Shown here: positions 19,603-28,115 of the stretch, in pieces
Numbering within the stretch: position 1 is the stretch's first letter
Layout: each line of letters begins with the position of its first letter
Assembly (NCBI RefSeq): GCF_001427635.1
Contig: NZ_LMHA01000001.1
Location: 770,017-834,016, forward strand
Reading direction: 5' to 3'
DNA: 64,000 nucleotides
Source of the DNA: Pseudoxanthomonas sp. Root65
GTDB lineage: Bacteria; Pseudomonadota; Gammaproteobacteria; Xanthomonadales; Xanthomonadaceae
Made by a program: the position numbers and the translations under genes
Notes under the pieces: model-generated
What the model saw: the letters and a program-made list of their open reading frames with translations, nothing else
Databases searched by the model: none
Told to the model about the DNA's origin: nothing

Positions 19603-21216
19603 TCAGCGCTCGCGAAGCGCGCAGGACGCCACCTTTCCATCGCGTCGCGTACCGCATCGCGAGGGCGTCGCGCGACGCGGAGGATCGCTTGCCGTGTTCG
19701 TTGCCGAGGTGGCGGGCACGGCGATCGAAGACGACGGCGCGCTTACCGCCGCCGGCCTCACCAGCGCCGGCAGCGGACTGCTCATCACCCGCGGCGGACC
19801 GACCGTCAGCACGAAGCCGGTCGCCGTCTGCGCCTTGATCGTCACCAGGTGCGAGGCCTCGGGCGTGATCCAGCGCTCGCCCACCTTGAACATCGAACCT
19901 TCGTTGTTGGAACGGTTGGCGGGCGGCACCTCGGCGTCGATGCTGTAGGCCGTGCCCGACCGTTCCACCTTGTGGATGATCACCGCGTTGCCGGCCAGGT
20001 TGCCTTCGTAAGTGCCTTCGCGCTTGCGTGCTTCCAGTGTGTACACCACGGTCGCATACGGATCGGCCTGCGGCGACAGCGACAGCACCAGCATCTGCGC
20101 ATTGGCCGAGCCGGTCAGATGCGCGTAGTCGAGGGTGATGTCGCGCGTGGCCAGGTCGCCCAGCGGCACGACCCGCTGCCTCGCCGTATCCACCCAGCTC
20201 AGGCGGTGGCGCTGGAAGATGTTGATGTGCTTGGGCCGCGTGCCATACGTGGCATCGCCCACCGCGTTGTTCCAGCTGTCGCTCATCACGTCCCACGGGT
20301 TGTCGTAGGTATCGCTGTCGCCATCGGAGTTGTCCGAATGCGGCAGCCCGTAGCCATGCCCCATCTCGTGCGCCAGCGGCGCGAGGTTGCGGAACGACCA
20401 CGGCGGATTCCACGTCACCCGCTTGCACAGCCGCGCGCCGCGCACGGTGGCGCAGCTCTGTCCGCCCCAGGCGAACCCGTCGAGATCGCCGTTGAACATC
20501 ATGTTGATGCCGACCGGCGCATTCAGGTCGACGGTGTCCGGCGCGGCGGAGGCGCAATCGGCGAACAGCTTGTTGAGGTCGGCCTTGTCCTTGCCGTCCA
20601 CCTTGGTGACGTAGGTCGAACGGGGACTCGGCAACGTGTACCAGCCGTGCGCGGTGCTGCCGGCCAGATTGATCTTGTTGTACGACACCTCGCGCCAGTA
20701 GTGGCCCAGCTGGCCGACGCCTTCGCCGTACTGCGACTGGAAGAACGCCAGGTCCTTCTGCTCGTCCGCGGCATCGCTGAACTTGCACATCAGCGTCACC
20801 CAGCGGGTGACGCCGTTGATCGGCGCCGCCGCCATCACGCGCGCGTTGGCCGCATGCACCGGCGCCGACTGGGTGACGCGATCGGCGGGCACGATGGCCT
20901 GGATCGCGGGCGCGGACGACATCACGCGCCCCGGCGGCGCGAATGCCACCGCCACGCGACGATTGGCCAGCACATACAGATCGCCCGCCGCCAGCCTCGC
21001 CTGCGCGGGATCGAGCGGGATGCGGCTGCCGTCATCCTTCAACAGCGAGGCATTGAAACGGGGCGAAAGACGGGCTTGCCCGGCCGCCACAGGCGGCGGA
21101 TCGCCCCACTCCAGTTGCAGCAAGCCCTGCTCGATGGTCTGCGCTTGCAGCGCGGTCGCGAACGACAGTCCGCAGGCCACGGCCAGCATCGCCGTGATCC
21201 GCGCACCGCGCGACAT
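19603..21216 (-). CDS. Secreted M6-like metzincin protease, array copy 4
   Basis: A 537-residue paralogue and the most divergent copy. It has a signal peptide (MSRGARITAMLAVACGLSFA, cleavage near LQAQ), an IEQGLLQLEWGD block, FFQSQYGEGVGQLGHYWREV, zinc site HEMGHGYGLPH, loop DNSDGDSDTYDN and methionine turn WDVMSD. Its C-terminal domain lacks the DYG motif of the others (ERSGTAYSI instead), and the tail is basic, with cysteines 10 residues apart (RCGTR...SCALRER). It is the first gene in transcription order. A longer frame extends upstream without a plausible ribosome site. Confidence 0.83.
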   Translation of the reverse strand: MSRGARITAMLAVACGLSFATALQAQTIEQGLLQLEWGDPPPVAAGQARLSPRFNASLLKDDGSRIPLDPAQARLAAGDLYVLANRRVAVAFAPPGRVMSSAPAIQAIVPADRVTQSAPVHAANARVMAAAPINGVTRWVTLMCKFSDAADEQKDLAFFQSQYGEGVGQLGHYWREVSYNKINLAGSTAHGWYTLPSPRSTYVTKVDGKDKADLNKLFADCASAAPDTVDLNAPVGINMMFNGDLDGFAWGGQSCATVRGARLCKRVTWNPPWSFRNLAPLAHEMGHGYGLPHSDNSDGDSDTYDNPWDVMSDSWNNAVGDATYGTRPKHINIFQRHRLSWVDTARQRVVPLGDLATRDITLDYAHLTGSANAQMLVLSLSPQADPYATVVYTLEARKREGTYEGNLAGNAVIIHKVERSGTAYSIDAEVPPANRSNNEGSMFKVGERWITPEASHLVTIKAQTATGFVLTVGPPRVMSSPLPALVRPAAVSAPSSSIAVPATSATNTASDPPRRATPSRCGTRRDGKVASCALRER

Positions 21217-21379
21217 CTTGTTGAGCTTCCCTTTCACGATCCCCACTCCCCTGACCTGAACGCGCACCGCGCACCGCACTTCGCGTTCTAACGGGTATGC
21301 GGCCCGCGCGCCGTGCGTGGCATCACACTCCCCGCCTGTATGATCCTGTTCCCCCCGTACACCCTCGATGCAGGCCGCC

Positions 21380-21835
21380 ATGAGCACTTCTCCCGATTAC
21401 CGTGCCCTCCTGGAAACCGCAATCAGTGAAGCGCGGCAAGGCCTCGCCGAAGGCGGCATCCCGATCGGCGCGGCGCTGTACCACCAGGACGGGCGCCTGC
21501 TCGGCTGCGGCCACAATCGCCGCGTGCAGGAAGGCGATCCCTCCGTGCATGGCGAAACCGATGCCTTCCGCAAGGCCGGCCGCCAGCGCCGCTACCGCGA
21601 CACGATCATGGTCACCACCCTGGCCCCGTGCTGGTACTGCAGCGGCCTGGTGCGCCAGTTCAACATCGGCACCGTGGTGGTCGGCGAATCGGTGACCTTC
21701 CAGGGCGGCATCGAGTGGCTGCGCGAATCCGGCGTCAACGTCATCGACCTGCAGAGCCAGGAATGCATCACCCTGCTCGGCGACTACATCCGCGCCAACC
21801 CCGACGTGTGGAACGAGGATATCGGCGAGGATTGA
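21380..21835 (+). CDS. Cytosine-deaminase-like nucleoside deaminase (yeast FCY1 type)
   Basis: A 151-residue CDA-fold zinc deaminase. The zinc site is H57-x-E59 (VHGETDAF) with C84 and C87 (TLAPCWYC). The surrounding sequence GGIPIGAAL, GHNRRVQ, HGE, VVVGES and the C-terminal W-x-EDIGE block parallel yeast cytosine deaminase Fcy1, whose C-terminus closes over the active site. Cytosine to uracil deamination for pyrimidine salvage is therefore the best guess, though guanine or other bases are possible. The start after GCAGG is preferred over the ATG four codons upstream. Confidence 0.85.
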   Translation: MSTSPDYRALLETAISEARQGLAEGGIPIGAALYHQDGRLLGCGHNRRVQEGDPSVHGETDAFRKAGRQRRYRDTIMVTTLAPCWYCSGLVRQFNIGTVVVGESVTFQGGIEWLRESGVNVIDLQSQECITLLGDYIRANPDVWNEDIGED

Positions 21836-21850
21836 ATCGCTGCGCCGGTC

Positions 21851-22189
21851 TTAGGCCTTGCGCACGAACTCCGACTTGAGCTTCATCGCGCCGATGCCGT
21901 CGATCCTGCAGTCGATGTCGTGGTCGCCGTCGACCAGACGGATGTTCTTGACCTTGGTGCCGACCTTCACCACCAGCGACGAGCCCTTGACCTTCAGGTC
22001 CTTGATGACGGTGACGGTGTCGCCGTCCTGCAGCAGGTTGCCGTTGGCGTCCTTGATGATGCGCACGTCGTCGCCGGGAGCCGGCGCATCGGCCGACCAC
22101 TCATGGCCGCACTCCGGGCAGACCAGTTGGCCGCCGTCCTCGTAGCTGTACTCGGACTGGCATTGGGGACACGGCGGCAGCTTCGACAT
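21851..22189 (-). CDS. yjdM: YjdM/PhnA-family zinc-ribbon protein
   Basis: A 112-residue protein with an N-terminal zinc ribbon (CPQC at about residues 7-10, CPEC at about 24-27) followed by the PhnA beta-barrel domain with [15 protein letters not shown] and the C-terminal KLKSEFVRK. The family is named for its place near phosphonate genes in E. coli, but its function is not settled. The start [10 protein letters not shown] is the conserved one; the frame runs on upstream without support. It is convergent with the deaminase gene, 15 nt away. Confidence 0.92.
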   Translation of the reverse strand: MSKLPPCPQCQSEYSYEDGGQLVCPECGHEWSADAPAPGDDVRIIKDANGNLLQDGDTVTVIKDLKVKGSSLVVKVGTKVKNIRLVDGDHDIDCRIDGIGAMKLKSEFVRKA

Positions 22190-22229
22190 GGCGGATCGGG
22201 AAGCGGATACAGCCGCGATTGTCGCATGC

Positions 22230-22467
22230 GTAGCGTGCGCTGCGCGCACGACCGCGTGTTGATGGGTTCATGCGGTCGTGCGCATGGCGCACGCTACGGG
22301 ACGTGCCAGCTCGGCCGTGGCGTGCGCTGCGCGCACGACTGCGTGTCGATGGGTTCATGTGGTCGTGCGCATGGCGCACGCTACGGGATGTCCCGGCCCG
22401 GTCGTAGCGTGCGCTGCGCGCACGATCACGTGTTGATGAGTTCATGCGGTCGTGCGCATGGCGCACG

Positions 22468-22475
<8 letters not shown>
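22230..22475. repeat. Three tandem 72-bp palindromes at an exact 87-bp period
   Basis: Units at 22230-22301, 22317-22388 and 22404-22475 start 87 bp apart. Each folds on itself: GTAGCGTGCGC...CACGAC on one side pairs with GTCGTGCGC...GCGCACGCTAC on the other, around a GATGGGTTCAT-like loop. The 15-bp spacers differ from each other. The last unit contains the hslU stop codon (CTA at 22468-22470). It may act as the operon's RNA 3' end. Confidence 0.88.
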
Positions 22476-23862
<1,387 letters not shown>

Positions 23863-23874
23863 TGGGGCGGGGGA

Positions 23875-23980
23875 TAGGAGTGAGCGGAGAGGAGTGAGGA
23901 GTGAGAAGTACGCGGAGTTGGGATCGAGGCGGGACGGCGAATGCTTTCCCTCATTCCTCACTCCTCTCCGCTCACTCCTA
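23875..23980. repeat. 31-bp inverted repeat between hslV and hslU
   Basis: Arms 23875-23905 and 23950-23980 match over 31 bp with one mismatch, beginning TAGGAGTGAGCGGAGAGGAG on the outside. The outer end of the right arm is the hslV stop codon TAG. It belongs to the same GAGGAGTGAG class as 4781-4853 and 24580-24684. Confidence 0.88.
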
Positions 23981-24529
23981 GAGCTCCTCCACCACCACAT
24001 TGCGGTTGGTGTAGATGCAGATGTCGCCGGCGATGTTCAGCGACTCCACCGCGATGGACTTCGCGTCCAGCTCGGTGTGTGCAAGCAGCGCGCGCGCGGC
24101 GGACAGCGCATAGGAGCCGCCGGAACCGATGGCGATGATGCCGTCCTCGGGCTCGATCACGTCGCCGGTGCCGCTGATGATCAGCGAGGTTTCCTTGTCG
24201 GCGACCGCGAGCAGCGCTTCGAGCTTGCCGAGGCGGCGTTCGGTGCGCCAGTCCTTCGCCAGCTCGACCGCGGCACGGGTCAGCTGGCCGTGCTTTTCCA
24301 GCTTGGCCTCGAACAGCTCGAACAGGGTGAACGCATCGGCAGCCGCGCCGGCGAAGCCCGCCAGCACCTGGCCATCGCGGCCGAGCCGGCGCACCTTGCG
24401 CGCATTGCCCTTCATCACCGTATGGCCCAGCGTCACCTGGCCATCGCCGGCAACGGCGACATGGCCGTTGCGGCGCACGGACAGGATGGTAGTGGCGTGG
24501 AAGACGTGGGGATTCTGGCTGGGGTCCAT
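23978..24529 (-). CDS. hslV: ATP-dependent protease proteolytic subunit HslV (ClpQ)
   Basis: HslV is the threonine peptidase of the HslUV complex. The 183-residue protein contains the conserved [10 protein letters not shown] start of the mature enzyme, [15 protein letters not shown], and [15 protein letters not shown]. The expected catalytic threonine is T13, preceded by a 12-residue extension ([12 protein letters not shown]) that is also familiar from Xanthomonas HslV. No start codon lies directly before T13, so the extension must be removed to expose the N-terminal nucleophile. It is co-oriented with hslU and xerC. Confidence 0.96.
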   Translation of the reverse strand: MDPSQNPHVFHATTILSVRRNGHVAVAGDGQVTLGHTVMKGNARKVRRLGRDGQVLAGFAGAAADAFTLFELFEAKLEKHGQLTRAAVELAKDWRTERRLGKLEALLAVADKETSLIISGTGDVIEPEDGIIAIGSGGSYALSAARALLAHTELDAKSIAVESLNIAGDICIYTNRNVVVEEL

Positions 24530-24579
24530 GGAGGCCTCCGGGGTGTTCCCACAGAGGTGGGGATGGGGGTAGCGAGTTC

Positions 24580-24684
24580 AAGAGCCAGGAGTGAGGGTAG
24601 AGGAGTGAGGAGTGAGTGACAGCAAACGCAAGGCCGCTCTGCTTTTACTCACGTCTCACTCCTCTACCCTCACTTCTCGCTCTT
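24580..24684. repeat. 38-bp imperfect inverted repeat between hslV and xerC
   Basis: Arms 24580-24617 and 24647-24684 pair over 38 bp with a few mismatches (core GTGAGGGTAGAGGAGTGAG). The right arm overlaps the end of xerC and encodes its last four or five codons and TGA stop. It is of the GAGGAGTGAG class. Confidence 0.82.
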
Positions 24685-25554
24685 CCGCCTCGCCCGCGGA
24701 TGCGCGGCGTCGTAGACCTTGGCCAGGTGCTGGAAGTCCAGGTGTGTGTAGATCTGCGTGGTGGCGATATCGGCGTGGCCGAGCAGTTCCTGCACGCCGC
24801 GCAGGTCGCCAGAGGATTCCAGGATGTGGCTGGCGAAACTGTGCCGCAGCATATGCGGATGCACGTGCTTGAACAGCCCCTGTCGCTGCGCGAGCTGCTT
24901 GATGCGGATCTGCACGGCGCGCTGCGAGATGGGTCCCTCGCCACGGCCGGGGAACACGAAGGCCTCGTTGCCCGACGGCCGCTCCTGCCGCCATTCCACC
25001 AATGCGTTGCGCGCATGCGAACCGACCGGCACCTTGCGCTCCTTGTTGCCCTTGCCCAGCACGGTGACCATACCGCCGGCCATGTCGAGGTCGCGCCAGC
25101 GCAGTGCGCACAGTTCGCTCAGGCGCAGGCCAGAGGAATAGAACAGCTCCAGCAGGGCGCGGTCGCGCCTGCCCAGCGGCGCATCGGTCGGCACCTCGAC
25201 CAGCCTGACGGCTTCATCCGCATCCAGCACCTGCGGCAGCTTGCGCGGCGCCTTGGGTGCGCGCAGCGCCGCGGCAGGACTGGCGGCGATGCGGCCATGC
25301 TTGAGCAGCCACTGGTAGAAACTGCGGCAGGCAGACAGGCGACGCTGCAGGCTCTTCGGCGACAGGCCGCGCCGGTGCTCGCTGGCGACGAAGCCGCGCA
25401 GCTGCTCGGCCTGCACGTCCGCCGGGTCCGTGATGTGCTGGGCTTGCGCCCAGTCCGTCAACGCGGCGAGATCACGGCGATACGCATCCAGCGTATGCGC
25501 GGAGACACGGCGCTCGACCTCGAGATGGGCAAGGAAGTCGGCGACGGTATACAT
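24670..25554 (-). CDS. xerC: Tyrosine recombinase XerC
   Basis: XerC acts with XerD at dif to resolve chromosome dimers. The 294-residue protein has the SAM-like N-terminal DNA-binding domain and the catalytic set: arginine in SSGLRLSELCALRW, HxxR in HMLRHSFASH, histidine in ELLGHADI and tyrosine in TQIYTH. Its position after dapF and DUF484 is the classical dapF-orf-xerC order. The last codons overlap a palindromic element. Confidence 0.95.
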   Translation of the reverse strand: MYTVADFLAHLEVERRVSAHTLDAYRRDLAALTDWAQAQHITDPADVQAEQLRGFVASEHRRGLSPKSLQRRLSACRSFYQWLLKHGRIAASPAAALRAPKAPRKLPQVLDADEAVRLVEVPTDAPLGRRDRALLELFYSSGLRLSELCALRWRDLDMAGGMVTVLGKGNKERKVPVGSHARNALVEWRQERPSGNEAFVFPGRGEGPISQRAVQIRIKQLAQRQGLFKHVHPHMLRHSFASHILESSGDLRGVQELLGHADIATTQIYTHLDFQHLAKVYDAAHPRARRKSEK

Positions 25555-25564
25555 GTCCAGGATC

Positions 25565-25663
25565 CGTCATTCCGGCGAAAGCCGGAATCCATCTTGCTGT
25601 TGCCGCAGTCTCGACCTCGAACAGGCAAGGACAAGATGGATTCCGGCTTTCGCCGGAATGACG
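25565..25663. repeat. Perfect 32-bp inverted repeat between xerC and DUF484 gene
   Basis: Arms 25565-25596 and 25632-25663 are exact reverse complements. Each contains the ATTCCGGCGAAAGCCGGAAT hairpin followed by CCATCTTG. This dispersed element type is widespread in proteobacteria. Here it sits in the transcribed gap between DUF484 and xerC. Confidence 0.9.
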
Positions 25664-25684
25664 ACGGGAAAGGCGAGCCTCCGC

Positions 25685-26359
25685 TCAACCATCGAACCGC
25701 TTCAACGCCGTCACCAGGGTGTCGCCCATCATGCGCAGGAATAGCGTGCCCATGCCGGGATAGAAGCGGTTGCCGTCACGGCTGCCGACGGCGACCAGGC
25801 CGATGCCGGGCAGCGGCAGCAACGCGGACGATGCGACTTCCTCGGCACGCGACCCGTACAGCAGCACGTGCTTTTCCGGCTGCAGGCGCCCGCAGATCGG
25901 CTCGCCGTCGCGCAGGCAGTCGCGGAACGGCGCCATGTGCGGATTGTCCGCCGGCACCACCTGCAACCACTCGCCTTCCTCCAGGCCGGCGATAGGCTGC
26001 AACAGCACGATGCTGACGCGGTCGCCGTTGAAGTCCTCGGCCAGCGAGGCCGCCATCGCACGCACGGTGTCGGCGGCGGTGCCCTGCTTCATCAACGTCA
26101 GCGCCAGCTGGTGGGTGCGCACGGCCAGGCGCTCGTTCTCCTGCGCATTGGCGAACAGGTCGCCCAGGCGCTTGGAAAGTTCGCGGTTCTTGTCGCGCAG
26201 CACTTCCAGCTGATAGCTGGCCAGCGATGCCGTCGGACCTTCGTCGCGCGGCACCACCATGCTCAGCGCCAGGTCCGGGAACTGCTTCAGGAACGTCGGA
26301 TGCCGCCGCAGCCACGCCGCGACCTCGTGCGCACCCAGTTTTTCCGCTGTCTCGCTCAT
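25685..26359 (-). CDS. DUF484 family protein
   Basis: A 224-residue protein of the DUF484 family, commonly encoded between dapF and xerC. It starts with a helical [11 protein letters not shown] segment, a coiled coil (about residues 45-85), and a GAF-like domain (about 90-215). Its function is not established; a GAF fold suggests ligand or partner binding. The start is fixed by the ATGA overlap with dapF at 26356-26359; a start three codons upstream is possible. Confidence 0.9.
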   Translation of the reverse strand: MSETAEKLGAHEVAAWLRRHPTFLKQFPDLALSMVVPRDEGPTASLASYQLEVLRDKNRELSKRLGDLFANAQENERLAVRTHQLALTLMKQGTAADTVRAMAASLAEDFNGDRVSIVLLQPIAGLEEGEWLQVVPADNPHMAPFRDCLRDGEPICGRLQPEKHVLLYGSRAEEVASSALLPLPGIGLVAVGSRDGNRFYPGMGTLFLRMMGDTLVTALKRFDG

Positions 26360-27219
26360 GCTGTCCATTCCCCTTCGAATACGAATGCCGCCGGCCCGGA
26401 CATGATGACCGGCGCGTCGTCGGACGGCCAGCGGATGCGCAGTTCGCCACCGGGCAGCGCGATGGTCACGTCACGGTCCACGCGGCCGCGACGGATCAGC
26501 ACGGCCGCGGCCGCACACGCACCGCTGCCGCAGGCCAGCGTCTCGCCGACACCACGCTCGTAGACACGCAGGCGCACACGGTCGCGCGCGACCACTTCGG
26601 CGAAGCCGACATTGACCGATTCCGGGAAGTGCCGCGCCCGCTGCAGCAGCGGGCCGTAATGCTGCACCGGGGCGGCATCGACGGAAGGCACTTCGATCAC
26701 CGCATGCGGATTGCCCATCGACACCGCGCCGAAGCGCAGCCGGAGGCCCTCGTCCACGTCGGCGTCGTACTCGGCGCGCGGCTGATCGAAGCCCTGCAGC
26801 GGAATGCGGGCCGGCACGAACTCGGGCACGCCCATGGCGATGGCATAGCGGTCATCGCCGATGCGTTCCACCGCATGCGTGGCCAGCGGACTGTCGACCG
26901 CAAAGGTGTCGCCGTGGGCGGCGCCATCCCGCACCAGCCAGGCCGCCACGCAACGTGCACCGTTGCCGCACTGCTGCGAGGGCGAACCGTCGGAGTTCCA
27001 GATGCGGTACGCCGCGACGGCGTCGGGACTGCGCGGCGGCTCGATGGTCAGGATCTGGTCACAGCCCACGCCGCGGTGCCGGTCGGCCAGCGCCGCGGCC
27101 AGCGCGGCGTCGGGGGGCGACAGGCCATCGCGCAGGTCCAGCACGACGAAATCGTTGCCGGCCCCGTGCATCTTGGTGAAACGCATCGCCGTGGACCGCG
27201 GGTACGGAGACTCAGCCAT
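26356..27219 (-). CDS. dapF: Diaminopimelate epimerase
   Basis: DapF converts LL- to meso-diaminopimelate for lysine and peptidoglycan. It has the N-terminal [13 protein letters not shown] motif and the two catalytic cysteines in QQCGNGARC and ACGSGAC. The long form is 287 residues with an 11-residue N-terminal extension; the conserved core begins at the ATG at 27186. The long start overlaps the lipoprotein gene by 8 nt and has a GACGGGA ribosome-like site, so it is given here, but the shorter start remains possible. Confidence 0.94.
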   Translation of the reverse strand: MAESPYPRSTAMRFTKMHGAGNDFVVLDLRDGLSPPDAALAAALADRHRGVGCDQILTIEPPRSPDAVAAYRIWNSDGSPSQQCGNGARCVAAWLVRDGAAHGDTFAVDSPLATHAVERIGDDRYAIAMGVPEFVPARIPLQGFDQPRAEYDADVDEGLRLRFGAVSMGNPHAVIEVPSVDAAPVQHYGPLLQRARHFPESVNVGFAEVVARDRVRLRVYERGVGETLACGSGACAAAAVLIRRGRVDRDVTIALPGGELRIRWPSDDAPVIMSGPAAFVFEGEWTA

Positions 27220-27421
27220 TCCCGTCGGTGGCCGGCACCGTGGCCGGATCGATCGGCGGCTCGGCGGGGACGCTGTCGGCCGCGGGCGGGGCGGCCTCGG
27301 CCGGCGTCACCGGCGCTTCCTCCACCGGCTTCTCCGGCATGAACAGCGGGCCCTTGGCACCGCAGGCGGACAGGACCGCCATCAGGGCGGCAGCGAGGAC
27401 AAGACGGGCGTTCCGGTTCAT
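27212..27421 (-). CDS. lptM: LptM-like small lipoprotein
   Basis: A 69-residue lipoprotein: signal [20 protein letters not shown], then [11 protein letters not shown] and a Pro/Ala/Glu-rich tail. The CGxKGPLxxP motif directly after the lipidated cysteine is that of LptM (YifL), a partner in LptDE maturation and also encoded next to dapF in E. coli. The assignment rests on this short motif plus synteny. Confidence 0.85.
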   Translation of the reverse strand: MNRNARLVLAAALMAVLSACGAKGPLFMPEKPVEEAPVTPAEAAPPAADSVPAEPPIDPATVPATDGNG

Positions 27422-27461
27422 GCCGCGAGTATAGCCACAGCGGGATGAATGCGATGGCCGT

Positions 27462-27980
27462 CTACGCCGCACGCGGCGGTTCGGGACGCCGCCACAACCA
27501 GGCGGCGACCGTGGCCATGCAGGCGATCGGCAGCGCCACCATCCACCAACGGTGCGAACCGGTCCACAGCATCAGCGCCAGCAGGATCACCGCACTGGCC
27601 AGCATCGTCCATGTGGCCGCCCACTTGGCGCGCCGCGAGACCGCGCGGTGCAGATGCCAGTCGTGGATCATCGGGCCGAAGCGCGGATGCGAGAGCAGAT
27701 AATGGTGCAGCCGCTCGGAGCCGCGCGACGCGGCATAGGCGGCGATGAGGATGAAGACCGTGGTCGGCAACCCGGGAACGAACACGCCCACGATGCCCAT
27801 GCCCAGGCTGGCGTAGGCCAGCAACCACCACGCCCAGCGGAAGCGCACGGGGCGCGCCTCGGGCAGGTCACGCGGCGGCGGGGGAGACGTGTCGTGCACG
27901 GCGACCTTGTACCGCAAATCCGTGGCGGACGGCGCAAAGACCCTCTGTGCCGACCGGATACCCGCGCCCCACCCTGCCAT
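27462..27980 (-). CDS. YbaN/DUF454 family inner-membrane protein
   Basis: A membrane protein of the DUF454 family. After a proline-rich N-terminus come GMGIVGVFVPGLPTTVFIL (family hallmark), YAASRGSERLHHYLLSH, and further helices at about residues 120-165. Function is unknown. A GTG start at 27899 would give a protein beginning VHDTSPPPP, of more usual family length, so the 5' end is uncertain. Confidence 0.85.
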   Translation of the reverse strand: MAGWGAGIRSAQRVFAPSATDLRYKVAVHDTSPPPPRDLPEARPVRFRWAWWLLAYASLGMGIVGVFVPGLPTTVFILIAAYAASRGSERLHHYLLSHPRFGPMIHDWHLHRAVSRRAKWAATWTMLASAVILLALMLWTGSHRWWMVALPIACMATVAAWLWRRPEPPRAA

Positions 27981-28115
27981 GGCACCTCATCCTCGCGCGA
28001 CGACCTGCCGGGTTATCGGCGATGGCGGCACCTCCCTGAAGTGGCCTGCACCGGACGGCGACGGAAAAGCAAAGAGCCGGGTTTCCCCGGCTCTCCGATG
28101 CCCTGCCTGCCGCGC

